A DNA stretch of 64,000 nt from Sycobia sp. Sy_11 (Eukaryota > Arthropoda > Insecta > Hymenoptera > Epichrysomallidae). Location: assembly GCA_018907035.1 (NCBI GenBank), contig JACCIC010000021.1, positions 809,501 through 873,500 of the forward strand. The letters are read 5' to 3'. Of this stretch, positions 36,171 to 48,275 are shown in pieces. The translations under genes were made by a program, and so were the position numbers. The notes beneath the pieces are model-generated. The model had not been told where the DNA came from. It saw only the letters and a list, made by a program, of their open reading frames with translations, and did no database searches. Each line of letters begins with the position of its first letter. The first letter of the stretch is position 1.

Positions 36171-37050
36171 CAATTTTCCTAAAGATGTTATAATTAAATT
36201 AGTACCTAACGTTTTTTATAGCCAAAAAATACAAATCATAGTTTATTAAAATATACATATGTTTATAAAAATAAAATTTTACAAAAAGCGGGTGCTTATA
36301 ATGATTGATTAATCAATCTGATCTGGAGTTTCTGCATTAGATATAAGAAATAATGAATGTCCTACTTTCTTGCATTCAAATGGATCTTAAATCCCGTTAT
36401 TGTAAATTCCATACTGTATTAAAGTGAACAGAATCAGTTAATCAAAAATTGAATTCATCAGCTTAAATATAATTATATTATTGAAAAGACATAGTATACT
36501 GTGTGAAATTGCATAAGAGTAGATCTATTGACAGTGTAAAAAAATGAAAATTCATAATCTTATAAAAATAAGGAGAAAAATCAATAATAACATTTAATTC
36601 AGAATTAAATTTAAAAAATCAAGGAATAAAAGTTCAGGTGATCAAACTATTCTTTTTCTTATGATACGTATACTGTGCTTGTGCTAGATGTGTCTGACAA
36701 GATCAGCGACAAGTTTTTGTCTTTTTTCATTTTTTTTTCTACCCGCGACATAAGGCACATCGATTTTAAGAGAGTTCGGGCCATCGTAAAAGAGTTGATG
36801 GCCGTTGTCGTTTAAATCGGTTGGGCCGTTAAGCGCTCGGGGGGGGGGGATGAAATTCTTTTATACAGACTGTTTGAAATTTACTTTCAGCTATCCGCAA
36901 ATATCCGCGAGATCCTACTTTCTTAACTGATCGTTGGATACTTCATTGTCTAAATACAAGATCCTTGGATCTCCTTATGGTAAGCGAGAATTCGAAAAAG
37001 TTGCCTACGATAGCTGGACATAAAAATCATCGATCTGTTTCACAAATATT
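36171..37050. other. AT-rich stretch, no gene seen
   Basis: Contains a G run at 36839-36849. No frame or repeat of note. Confidence 0.5.
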
Positions 37051-37513
37051 TTATGGCACGATAATTCTTACTAATGCATAAAAGCATAAATTGAAAAAGC
37101 TTGCGATGGCGATCATTAATACTGCAGTAACGTTTCGTAATGTTTTGTAATTTTTTGTAATGTTTCTGTTAACGAATAACATAATTATGATCACAATGGA
37201 ATTAATAAGAAATACTAAAATAAATAGTAGCGAAGGAAGCCCTCCGACAATGTGTACGTAACCTCGATACATAAACATCGCATGGAAATGCCGTTACGTT
37301 GTAATTGAAACAAACAATTTCTATTTCGAAGATTTGCAGGGATGCAGAGACGATCTTTTTCCGTTCTGTGTTTATATAATATTGAAGAATAAAGATCGCA
37401 TGCGCAAGCAGCAACAGACTGCTCGCCGCTGCCAATTTGTGCCCGACGTCACAGAACGGTAGAACCTGTCGCTTGTATACATACGGAATCGCATCGATGA
37501 GCGAACAGCGCAT
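37051..37513 (-). other. Two overlapping minus-strand frames with hydrophobic stretches
   Basis: Frames of 103 codons (37202-37513) and 75 codons (37051-37278) overlap in different phases. The second contains two strongly hydrophobic runs (VGGLPSLLFILVFLINSIVI and a later LMIAIASFFNLCFYALV) that could be membrane segments, and the first has LAAASSLLLLAHAIFIL. No receptor or transporter motif was recognised. A decayed multi-pass membrane protein is conceivable; AT-rich DNA also yields such Ile/Leu/Phe runs by chance. Confidence 0.15.
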
Positions 37514-38435
37514 GTGAAAGTGGTATGCTGAAACGGACGATTCGTTTTCACGTTAAAAAGCTGCGAGAATAAAAGCGCGATAGGACTTTCGAGTATGAAC
37601 TTTTATTAATAATGGAATAATGTTTAATAATGTTTCTTTTTTAAAAACGTTACTTTTAATAGAATATTGTAGAATAAAATAGGTATACGCAATTTTTATA
37701 TTTTGTTTCAGCATTATTTATATAATAGAGCCTGTATAAACTGTTAGTTTCGTTATAAACGTACGATCTTGCACCAGTATCTGTATATTATTAAAATATA
37801 TTATTTGATTACTATTTACAACATACATAGCGAGACATTTTATACGAGTATGTCTAATATCGTTTAGTAATTTTTTAGACTTAATTTCCTCCAGCATATG
37901 GCATTGTGAAATTGGTACAGCGCTCTTTATATACCTTATTAACTTTGTCTAATTTACTTATCTTTATTTACTATGATAATGTATTAAATTTCAATAGACT
38001 TATGAATAACTCAAATATTATCTCTTTTTCGTGATGGGGTGCCCGCTAGCATAAATATACACACACACACAAACACATTTATGTATACAGAACAAATTCA
38101 TGGAATATCGGAAGCATTGGAGGCTACTTCACACTATTTATTTTAGTATAATAATTTGTCAATCGATTCTGATCAAAATTAATATAATATTCTTTTATTC
38201 TCAATAGCTGTTTATTCATGAATTAAGATTGAAAATGCAGCTTGTATGTAGCAAATAAACTTTATATTATAATATTCCGAGATTATCTTAAGATATAGCA
38301 TTTTCTCATTGTACATGTGATAAAATAATACTACATTTATATATACATAATCGTAATGTCTATTGGAACATTTATCACTTAAAAAAATAAACAGAAAAAT
38401 AAATTCGTTCTGTAATATCTATATCTATATATCTA

Positions 38436-38491
<56 letters not shown>

Positions 38492-38582
38492 TATGTAAAA
38501 TGAAATAAAGATTTCATCTAAATTATTCGTCATCATCATCATTCTATTACAAGAAACTTATTTATTACCTGATCTGATTGAT
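37514..38582. other. AT-rich stretch with TA array
   Basis: No gene was seen. Confidence 0.5.
38439..38489. repeat. (TA)25 array
   Basis: TA repeat preceded by ATCTAT variants from about 38414. Confidence 0.97.
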
Positions 38583-39110
38583 TTGTCTACCCCAGTGAAT
38601 GTATTACTGCGCAAACTAAATATTTTAATGGTTTATTTAAACGTAAAGTTGATACTTTCGTTAACACTAAAAACTTTTTATTACTTTAAGCATACTAAAA
38701 ACAATGTTCGTAGAGTTGTCTCTAAAAATGATAACACAAGCAGAACGACCTATGAAAGTGATTTTTACGGTTACGCACAGAGTTATGTGTTACATTATAC
38801 GGTAAGGAACATAAACTAGTTTTTTAAAGGTTTGTGTAAATTAATAGAACAAGCGATTATACAAAAAATTGATTTAAATTACTTTAAAAAGCGAAATTTC
38901 CTTAATACTTCGAATAATCCTAGCAATCGGCAAACTTTTGTTTCGCGCAGTTTTCTTCCAAGTTATTGCCTATATACTTGTCGGAGAAGTAGATTAATTC
39001 GCTCAAAAAAATTTCAAGAGGTCTGGAAATTTATCACAATAACTGGCCGGCTCAAGATAAATAACAGAAAGTTAACAACAGCCATCAAGTTTAATACCTG
39101 CGGGAATTAA
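38583..39110 (+). pseudogene. Long reading frame with a single in-frame stop, unrecognised
   Basis: One frame stays open for 176 codons apart from a single TAG near 38817-38819, in DNA of about 33% GC where roughly nine stops would be expected. The translation is Lys/Asn/Arg/Tyr-rich with mixed segments (KHTKNNVRRVVSKNDNTSRT; ANRSFLPSYCLYT-like region after the stop). The first codon is TTG; the first in-frame ATG is at about codon 16. I recognise no family. A once-mutated transposon or host gene fragment, or an exon, are possible. Confidence 0.22.
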
Positions 39111-39596
39111 CTTGGGAATTATAAGAAAGCAAAAAATGTACGGATGAATAATATAGGAAATGTGTCGTTAAAACGAATCATAAAACGATGCGTAAAATAA
39201 TTTTTCGAGTAAGATGTGCAAGATCTAATCTAGCCGATAATTGATCTGGAGGTAGAGGGAAAAAAATTGTAAATACAATTGTTAATTACGTTCCTCTATC
39301 GAAATTTATAAATGTAAATTTACAAAGCACAATTGTAATAGAAGTGAGCCGAAAACTAATGGAAATTTGCACTGGTCGTAGTTAATTAGAAAATCTCGAT
39401 TCGAAAATTCGAAAGAAATGAAGTATTTTCGTTTATTTCAAAAACATTTTTTTTTCAAACTTTTGAAAAAAAAGAAGCTTTCGTGGCGTCAACACAGTCT
39501 ATAAATCGAAATGTAATTTTGCGTACGCTTTAATATGATCAAATATTGATCGAGCAAGATTAAAACTCTGATAGGAATTGGATGAAAATAATCATT

Positions 39597-39600
<4 letters not shown>
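39111..39600. other. AT-rich stretch, no gene seen
   Basis: Nothing was recognised. Confidence 0.5.

Positions 39601-39601
<1 letters not shown>

Positions 39602-39632
<31 letters not shown>
39602..39632. repeat. (CT)15 array
   Basis: Perfect CT repeat. Confidence 0.97.
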
Positions 39633-39639
<7 letters not shown>

Positions 39640-39834
39640 TCCGTAACACCGAGCGAATTTCATCATCCGAGCCGAGCCTTTTTAAAACATATAGCGGCAA
39701 AAAGAGCGCTTATTTTTGTTTTTTCGTTTAGTGGAATATAGTCGTGAAGGTTTACAATTGGCAAACAGGTAATGGGGAAATTTATCGCTCCCACGTAGTG
39801 GGAATGTTTTATATTTTATGTATGACACAGTCGA

Positions 39835-39837
<3 letters not shown>

Positions 39838-39892
<55 letters not shown>
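39838..39892. repeat. (TA)27 array
   Basis: Perfect TA repeat. Confidence 0.97.
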
Positions 39893-39897
<5 letters not shown>

Positions 39898-40618
39898 TAT
39901 TTTTTCGATCGAAGAAGAAATTTTTCCCTCCCTAACGTACGTCGACTGCCGACAAATTCGAGAGGGGAGGGGTGTTCGAATTCAAATCGAACTCATCGTA
40001 TAGGGGGGAGGGGGGTCGGGATAACGATGGGGAAAATCGCGTGGCTGGTCCGTACGGCTCGGCGCGCGGATCTCTCCTTTTATAAAATTCAGGCGCGCCG
40101 TTTATCGCCGTTCAATTTGCGCCGGGGCGCTGAACAAACTCAGACGGCGCCAGGGGTCCTAGAATGGTAGTCGGCGTACTTCTCGAGAATTCGGTCGGTC
40201 AGGTAAGGCGAGGGTTGGGACGGTGGCGTGGGGGCAGGGATGGGATGGGGCTGGGGGGGTCAAGATCGTATGTATACACGGCTTTAAGCTCAACGCCCCG
40301 ATCAGCACTCGCTATGCACCTTGCGTTTATAGCTCGTGTGCGGTAACCAACAATCCTCTCTCCTCCTTCTGCTCGTCTTTCAGTTGCTCCCTCCCTCCCT
40401 CTCACTCTGTCTGTCTCCCTATCTCTCTTTCTATCTCTCTCTATTTCTCTCTCTCTCTCTCTCCTTCTCCCTCCGCCTCTGTGTCTCGATTCAGCGAGAG
40501 TTTGCGGACTCGTATGAGCATTGCGAGGTGTAATCGATTCGTCGTCTGTAGAGGTAGTCCAGTCCTGAGATTGAATTCACGGTCGACCTCGTGAGAATCC
40601 AAACGAGGGAGAGAGGGC

Positions 40619-40619
<1 letters not shown>

Positions 40620-40676
<57 letters not shown>
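40620..40676. repeat. (GA)28 array
   Basis: Perfect GA repeat, followed by further GA-rich sequence to about 40700. Confidence 0.97.
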
Positions 40677-40682
<6 letters not shown>

Positions 40683-41760
40683 CAGAGAGAGGGAGACGGT
40701 AAAGGAGAGAGGCGCGAAGCCGAAGGGAAGTACAGAAGCCATCGCGCTTGGAGAGGGGGTGGCGGACGAGCCTGAAAATTTTAGTGAGTTAGCGAAGCTC
40801 GCTACTGAAAAGCACTTTGCAGAACCATTGTGCCGCCGCCCGCGCCCCCGCGCCGGCCGCAGCGATGCTAATTGCCAACTTGAGCGATGCCATATAAAAC
40901 GTGCTATTTACGCGCGCGTCTACCCCGTGCTAGAGAGCGAATGGTCTGGGGCTGGATGAGGGGGAGAGAACGAGTGGATGAAAGAGTTAGAAAAGTTACG
41001 GGGGAGCCGGGAGGGTGCGCAAATCGAGTTATATCGTTGCAATGCATCAGGTGCACTGGACCCCGAGATCATTTGTATCTTGTAATGGATCCGTCGTTGT
41101 TCCCTTCTACTCGTCCCCCCTCTCCCCCTCACTCTCTCTCTCTCCTCTCTCTCTCTATATCTATCTCTCTTTCTCCCTCCAGCTCCTCCTCTCGCTCGGC
41201 CGAACGCAGTGTTCGCGACGTTTTGTAGCGGCAACGAGAATGTTCTCTGCTATTGATTTATATTTCCTCGCCACGCTCGCTACCCCACACCCCCCCCGCC
41301 ACCGGTGTATTTGCTCGACTCTATTTTTCCCGTCCCTCCGCGCGCCTTTGGCAAAGCCCCGTCCCCCCATCCCGCCCACGCGCCACGCCATACAGAGACG
41401 AGTCACTGATATTTATCCGCTGATTACTTTTTCGATTTATATCGCTCTGCCGCTGCGGTACGCGATATTACTCCCTCCCTCGATTTCGTCGTCGTTTCGT
41501 TAAAACTCGTCCGATGCATTTCATTTTTTCTTTATTACCTTCTACCCGCCCTCCCCCTCGACGTCTGTAATTCTTTTAATTTGCTGCACGGCGTCGCTGT
41601 CGCCGGTTAACAATGATGGCAGCCAGTACGTATAATTCATGGACGCGGCATTACCGCGGACCGAGCTATAAACAAAAGTTTGACGCCCTGTATATCGTAC
41701 GTCGTTTGGCGTACTGCTCAATTGTATAAGGACTGGTGCGAATTAAAAATTTCAGCTACT

Positions 41761-42140
41761 TCGACGGGTAGGAATTTTCTGGGATAAAAATGAAAAAGCG
41801 CAAATACGATCCGATGTATCTGAATTACGTTTTTTCTTCTTGGTCGTTCAAAGGGAAGACATGAGGAATATAAATACGAGAATCCGATACATTATTATTA
41901 TTAACTGTTATATTATTATTATTTAAATTTATTTTCATAACGGAATGAACATACAGATCGTGTAGGATTACTGAAAAACAATTTATTAATCATTACCTCG
42001 ATTCGTTCAAATTTTTTATTCCAACATTACATTAGTAACTGTACCGTCACAAATCCAGAATTGTTGCCACCGTTTTGCCTGAATTAAACCTGTTCTACCA
42101 CCAAATTCGCCGAAAACGAATCACAAGAAGTTAAAAAAAT
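41761..42140. other. AT-rich stretch, no gene seen
   Basis: Nothing was recognised. Confidence 0.5.
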
Positions 42141-42349
42141 TAGAAAACTACAATGGATACGGATTCTCCGTTATAGCCTTCGGCCATCCATCCCCGTAAA
42201 CGACGGGAACGAACGACTGGCCCTGCCGCAGGGGAACGTAGAGCCCCGCAGGGGGACGCAGAGCACACGCGAAATAATTTGGCAACGATCGGCACGCAGC
42301 AGCGCGTCGGACCTGGCGGAGCCGACGCTCTAGCGCGCGCGCGGGCAGC
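42141..42349. other. CpG-rich upstream part of the 42-kb island
   Basis: GC-rich sequence directly upstream of the candidate small gene. A promoter here is possible but no TATA box or initiator stands out. Confidence 0.4.
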
Positions 42350-42550
42350 ATGAGAGAGGCCCCCGTCGCGCGCCCCTGTCCGCCGGCTAAATTCGCCACA
42401 TGCGCCGGCTATACGCCCGGAATAACGTCCGTAACGGCGAGTGGCGGGGGTTGAAGGGGGGGGGCACTGGTTAACTTAATATCCCTCTGCAGATGATAGT
42501 CCAGCAATCCACGCATTATTCAATGGCCCGGGCTCTGGCGCGGGCGTCAC

Positions 42551-42604
<54 letters not shown>

Positions 42605-42710
42605 GTTGAAGCGTGTACCACATCAGGGTTGTAGAAGAGCAGGGGGGAGGAGAGTGGAGGCGCTGTGCGAGCTGGGCGGAGAGCTTTGATCTAGTTGGCA
42701 TTCGATATCA

Positions 42711-42760
<50 letters not shown>

Positions 42761-43239
42761 CACACAGACTGGAACAGCGTCAGCGTCTCCTGGCTCATAG
42801 GTAGGTCGACGGGGCGCGCTTCCCTGCCGTGCTCTGATGCCCTCCTCCCCCTCATACCCGCTCCCTCTCGCTCTTGATGACGAGCGCGCCACCATGCCGG
42901 GATGGCTTTCATGTCATCGAGCGCTCTGTAGGAAATGAAGGAACTACAAAGGCTGACCAAAGATGAGAAGCTGCTGATGCGGGCCAGCTTGAGAGAGTGG
43001 GTGAGCGGGCAGGGGAGAGAGAGAGAGAGAGGGATCGAATTTAAACTGATTTTGACCACGAGGTATATATATATATACACGTATCTTCCAGTGCCCTGTG
43101 ACTTGAATGCAGGCCGGTGTCATAGCTACATATTGAGTCGAGTCTATTGACAAATAGAATATGGCAGATTGTGCGCGATCCACTGCTAAAGAGCATCGAC
43201 GGGGCCTATGATGATGCCGCACTGTGGGTTCGTACATAA
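42350..43239 (+). CDS. Candidate small multi-exon gene, unrecognised
   Basis: Proposed exons are 42350-42430, 42493-42552, 42932-43000 and 43168-43239. Junctions are GT-AG (GTAACG/CTGCAG; GTATAT/TCTGTAG; GTGAGC/ATGGCAG), and all three introns (62, 379 and 167 bp) fall in phase 0. The predicted product is 93 residues. Exon 2 reads MIVQQSTHYSMARALARASQ. Exon 3 is Glu/Lys/Leu-rich and helix-like (MKELQRLTKDEKLLMRASLR, then EW). Exon 4 reads IVRDPLLKSIDGAYDDAALW, then VRT and stop. An alternative acceptor at 43137 adds ten residues in the same phase. The first exon is the weakest and the last acceptor lacks a pyrimidine tract. The minus strand is also open across 42691-43080, so strand is not settled. 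No family was recognised. Confidence 0.3.
42553..42601. repeat. (TA)24 array
   Basis: TA repeat at the start of the proposed second intron of the candidate gene. Confidence 0.97.
42714..42756. repeat. (TA)21 array
   Basis: TA repeat within the same proposed intron, ending in ATACACAC. Confidence 0.97.
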
Positions 43240-43250
43240 GGTAAATGGCC

Positions 43251-44038
43251 TGAATTCATTCGCAGCAAAAGGGAAACTTTGATCAACCGTGTCGTATTAT
43301 CAAACTGCTGGATCTCTGAGAAAAATTGAAAGTTTATTGTCTATTTATGACTTTAACCAATGAGTAGGCCAGTAAAAACTTTCGTGATAAAACTATCATA
43401 GAATATCGATGTAAGTTTGGCCACAGATCACGTTACAAATTCATTACAAACCAACTCATCTGTAATCTCACAAATAACAAAATAGTCAATTCCCATACAA
43501 TCAGTATTCATATATATATATTCGTGAATATTCAGTGCATTATTCCCATCGCAATTCGTTCGATTCGTCGAAACATCGTCGTGAAATTTATGAATTGTAC
43601 GGTATCGTACGTAACGAGCGCAGGTTTTCACAAATTATTTTCATCCGTTCGGTCTTTGTTCGGTCGAGCCCTATATAGATGCATTTACTATATAAACACG
43701 AAGGCCAAGCAGTATATCCACGGTATATCGCGCCCGAGCCGAAAGAAATGCACCGCCAAGCGAAATAAGCTCGAGACTTATATATAATAACTGGCGCGAG
43801 GCCGCCGCTTATATAGCAATAATGCGATTAGAAATTGAATGGCGGGATTCGCGCCAAAGAGAGAAATAGGAATAGAGAGAAAGAGAGAGAGAGATAGAGC
43901 GTCTTTACGAAAGGGACGAGCTTTAGAGTTAACCCCTCTCGGTTCGAGTATCGGGGCTGCGAATTGCTTCGCAAAAGTATATATACGATTAGCGGCGATT
44001 GGCTGCCCCGGCTTGCTTTTCGAGCGATTCCACGGATT

Positions 44039-44105
<67 letters not shown>

Positions 44106-44220
44106 CATATATACATATATACATACATTTATCGCTATATCCAGAGTTGACGTAATAGTGCGCAAACTGTACCGGGCGTTAATTTAACGTTCGATGCGTA
44201 TATAAATTGCGGAGAATCTG
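43251..44220. other. Mixed block with GA and TA arrays, no gene seen
   Basis: The 87-codon frame at 43524-43787 and frames of 103 and 116 codons near 43.8-44.15 kb have no recognised motif; the latter cross the TA array. Confidence 0.45.
44042..44100. repeat. (TA)29 array
   Basis: Perfect TA repeat followed by ATACAT variants to about 44127. Confidence 0.97.
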
Positions 44221-45821
44221 TTTTTTTTTTATGAAGTTCCCCGGTATTTTTCCGATAAAGCTTGTTTTTTTTTTAGAACGAGATCGTGCTCCGACGAGCA
44301 AGTCGACTAATTACCGAGTAAAACCCAATTTCCAAAATAAATGTTTTTTCTTTTAATTTGCATGATTTTCGAGAAAGAAATTTTCTGTTTGCCGAATTTA
44401 CGTTTTGTTTTTTTTTTCGATTTTTGCTGAAATTTAGAGTTTAATCAAAAAGGAAATAATTAATAGAAGCATAATCCGCTGAACTGAAGAATATTATTAA
44501 TCAATATGATTAGCTTAAGATCTGCAGAGTGAATTCTGATAAAACTTTGTCTATACCGTCGGGTAGATTTATGAATTATCCATGAAAAATTTCAATGGCT
44601 CGAGCCATTGATTGCGCCCAATATACGAAACATTTACTTTGAAAGAAACCTCGATCGAGACTTATTGAAAAATGAAGATTTACGCCGTGTTTAACAGATA
44701 GTACTTGATATTGTTAACAAGAATTTCAAGCCTTTGTCACAATAGAAGGTCATTAAGAGTGGATCTGGGTCGCGCGCGAGAGTCGCAGCGGATAATTTAG
44801 TGGTGCGCGCGCGCTTTGGCTGAAAACGAAATGTCTCCTTAAAACAACGGATCGTCATAGACGTGCACAACATCAGGTTATTGGCCAATGTTTGGCCGTC
44901 GCGTTTTAATCCCAATCCGATTTATTCCAATCGAAGTCCGGCCGTCTGGAGCTTTATTACGCATTCTTTCTTCAGTCGTGCGCCCCGTTCGACCGTTGAA
45001 ATAGCACGATCGAAACTCGAAACGAAAAGACAGAGAAAATATCAACTCAGACTTTGATTGAAGAAGACAATCGTATCTCTCAATTTTTAATGAAAAAGAT
45101 TCGAATTTGAATTTAAACAAGTGTAATACTACCAGACGTTTTCACTTGGCGTTTCATTCGAAAAGATTGTGAATTAATATGTTTCTCGTCAAAAATCTAA
45201 GTTCCATTTAAGTTGAATAATTGTATTATTCATCGATGTTCAGGATTTTTAATTATAATCAAATGGGTCAGATTCGTCAGCTTCTCCAGCTGATCGGTAA
45301 AAGAATAAGCGAACTCCGACTGACAGGCTTAGAACGATGGATTAATATGTAGAATTGATAGATAGAAAGGATTGTACCGTTACATACTTCTGACAATTCA
45401 CTCGAGAGAGACAGAGAGATTAAATTCATTTTGAACCCCTTCGTTCCTGGTGGCGGTGAGTACGAATATATACAAGTGAAGTCTGCTGTCTTGAAATGGT
45501 TAAGCAAGTTTTCAATTTCTGCTTGCCCCCTTCAAGTGACATTTTATTTAAATAATTCTTTTCACCAATTTTGAACTGCCATATACCTATTAGCCTGATA
45601 ATATTAAAGTCTATCCAAGCTTTTAAACTAAATTTCAGAAAAAATTTGGATTAATATAGACGGACGAAGTAATAAATTCTTTTTTAGATCTATTACGTGT
45701 AGATACTTTTCATCCTCAAAAATTACACAACATTATACAACCAAAAAATGTAAAGGAATCCTACATTAAGATTGTACTTTGTTAACAATAGTATATTGAT
45801 TTGTTGTGCTATCTAGCTTCT
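44221..45821. other. AT-rich stretch, no gene seen
   Basis: Short frames of 64 to 80 codons near 44.7-45.5 kb overlap antiparallel and have no domains. Confidence 0.45.
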
Positions 45822-45940
45822 ATATTTCAGATTATACGAGGGTGATTATCAACAAGGACGGCCTGACGCCCATTACATAATTATAAATGTATTATTTCAT
45901 AAAGTCTGCAAGACCCGTAAAAATATTTGTTAATTTAGAA
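45822..45940 (+). mobile_element. Single copy of the dispersed repeat family
   Basis: Reads TTTCAGATTA, then GAGGGTGATTATCAACAAGG, then AGTCTGCAAGACCCGTAAAA and ATATTTGTTAATTT. It aligns along about 110 bp with the right halves of the elements at 6.6-6.8 kb and 15.9 kb, including the upstream TTTCAGATTA. No inverted partner was found nearby, so it may be a truncated or single-unit copy. Confidence 0.6.
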
Positions 45941-46201
45941 ACAGGACGACTTGTTAGCTTATGTTTACAACAGCTAACTTTTTTTAGTTCAGTTAATAAC
46001 ATTCGACATATGTGCAATTTTAATATTTAAAGTACAAGCTTCCCCTTGAAATCCCACGAATCGACTCCGACGCGACGCACTTGCATTGTGAAACATCCGC
46101 TAAACTTATATATCGCCTGGCTTATGCGGTGCCCCACATGTACCGTAAGATTTTACGAGTAAAGTTCCTAATTCATAAATAAAAGAAACCTCTTCCCGTA
46201 T

Positions 46202-46205
<4 letters not shown>

Positions 46206-46248
<43 letters not shown>
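46206..46248. repeat. (TA)21 array
   Basis: Perfect TA repeat. Confidence 0.97.
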
Positions 46249-46252
<4 letters not shown>

Positions 46253-46686
46253 TTGTATTATCCAATTTGTAAAGGAGCACTGGCTGCGATAGAGCCTCGC
46301 ACGGGGCGACTGCTCTCCCACTCCCCAACCCTCCACTCGCTACCCATCGCCGATCCAACCAATATTTCCGAAACGACAAGGTCAATTTTCCTTGGCGGCG
46401 CGCGAGGACCTCCGCGTCAGCGACTTTATCAGTTTTCGCGCGCGCGCGCGCGGCGCTTCGGCCTGGAAAAATATCAGCTCGACTCCCAACTCCCCCGCCC
46501 CCATGCCCCGCCAGCCCGACGATCCCCTCCGCTGTCCAATTGGTCGGGAGATTTTTGAACCGCAGGGGCAATATAAGCCACACGCTCCCGCAGTTATCCA
46601 GCCGAAAATCGAGCTCAGCCCGGTGCGCCGACGGCGCGCGGCTAAATCTCGCGCGCACGCGCGGGCCTTTCGAAAGTTTACGTCCT

Positions 46687-46723
46687 GTGTGTGCGCGCGT
46701 GCGTATGTGTGCGCGCGCGCGCT
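46687..46723. repeat. 37-bp alternating purine-pyrimidine tract
   Basis: Continuous alternation of GT and GC dinucleotides with one TA step, a strong Z-DNA-type sequence. Confidence 0.85.
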
Positions 46724-46920
46724 CGCCCCGAAAAAGCGGATATCGCACTTTTTCCAAGCCTCGTTGCCTTTTTACGGCTTTCGTTTGCCCAACTTTTTAT
46801 TGGCCCTTTTCCGCATTCCGCCCCCCCCCCTCACCGTCGGCCCGCCTGCCCTTCATATCTGGCCGACTACTTTTGCCCGTGCTATGTATCTATATGGAAA
46901 ATCAAACGAGTAACATTATT

Positions 46921-48206
46921 ATATTAATATTTGGCTCAAGTGTTAGGATTTTCGAACGAGCCTACAAAGTTTGAATTTTTACCATTGAACATTAATTTCG
47001 CGAAACGATTCGGAATTTTCGCAGCGCTTCGCGACGTATTATCGCGTAAATTTTGAGAAATAAGAATTAGGAACACGACAATACAATAAGAGGTAATATT
47101 TAACTTTTTTGCAATGCTCGACGAATATGTTTCGAATATTTATGATTGTGTGTTTATTTTTCTTTCAATCCATTATACTATTTATATGTATGTAAAGCAT
47201 AATTTTTATGAAGGGTATACTTTTTTCTAGAATCTTTATTATTTACATTACGTTGCTTATTCAGCATGTTTTAAAAGCCTTCGTATTTCGAGTTATTCAA
47301 AAATTCACAAAATATTCTGAAAATTTTTTTATGTTCTATATGAAGATTATATACGAAAAAAAAATTCTTTAGTCCTTCATCGGTAAATGTATTTATTAAG
47401 AATGAAATTTGGAACTAAAAACATACTTTAAAGATAAACAGTTGAGAAATATTATAGATAAATAGGCATAATTATAACAAATTGTACATTGAGGTTTAAT
47501 CGAATATCATCATATGGATTATGAATTTCCACAAAACAGAGTAGTCGTTTATAGTTTCTTTTTCGGAAAAATAAAGCCGGAAAAGTTTGGCTGTAATACG
47601 CGAAAACAAAATTAAATTTTAAAAGCAAGCCATTTATAAAGATTGGGACCACACGCGAGTATATCATTTAATTCCAAAGAACGGGCGAACGACATTGTCA
47701 AATTTCGTGTACGAGGCGTATATTTCGAAAGCTTAAATTAAAAATAATAAAAGCCCTCGTCGTAGAAATAACGATCGATGAGGCATGAAATTTAAGAAAT
47801 TTTATTAGACCATCTGTATCAATAACAATTGCGTATAGTTATATACGCTCTTGAGTGTGCGATTATAAAAGCTCGATATACACCTTGAGCGATTCCGTTG
47901 GAAATATCACTGAAAGTATCGGGATTTCGAAAGTGCTTTTAGTTCATTATTTTTCTAACGGTCTACAGTTTTATGGCTCGATAAATCTTGAAAAGAAGTC
48001 AGCCACGAAGTCAGCAGTTTTTTTCTTCCCCACCTCCGCCTCCCCCGACAATTACTACTAAATTTTGAGTACTAAAAGTACTGGGAGGGATTTCAATACC
48101 TCCTTTACTATAATAGAAATAAGTAAATAATAGGTAAATATTTGATAAATTCGAAATTAAGCGAATGGTGCATTAATTAAATGGTTTTCGTAATAATTGT
48201 ATCATC

Positions 48207-48275
<69 letters not shown>

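Larger units (their letters stand above)
39601..41760. other. GC-rich, CpG-rich island with CT, TA and GA arrays
   Basis: CpG-rich at 40.0-40.3 and 40.7-41.7 kb. TAATTGCCAACT at 40870-40881 is shared with islands at 8.7 and 17.1 kb. The 41590-41740 part has balanced composition and ATAAACAAAAG-type sequence that could hold transcription-factor sites. Frames of up to 162 codons cross CT or GA tracts and show no domains. Confidence 0.55.
46031..46920. other. GC-rich, CpG-rich island
   Basis: CpG-rich with a TA array on the left, an alternating CG run at 46437-46453, a longer Z-prone tract at 46687-46723 and a C run at 46821-46830. Frames of up to 194 codons (minus, 46173-46757) and 173 codons (plus, 46392-46913) overlap antiparallel and are Arg/Ala/Pro-rich. 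Confidence 0.6.

Noticed and set aside
37051..37513. Chemoreceptor or other multi-pass membrane protein fragment
   Set aside because: Hydrophobic stretches exist, but no receptor signature was found, and the two frames are out of phase. AT-rich DNA produces such stretches by chance.
42691..43080. 129-codon minus-strand frame overlapping the candidate small gene
   Set aside because: It starts inside a TA tract and runs into another. Parts read like protein, but no splice or start logic supports it as well as the plus-strand phase-0 exons. It is kept in mind as a reason for doubt about strand.
46173..46757. 194-codon minus-strand frame, the longest in the window
   Set aside because: It includes a TA array and CpG-rich sequence that is also open for 173 codons on the opposite strand, with Arg/Ala-biased composition and no motif.
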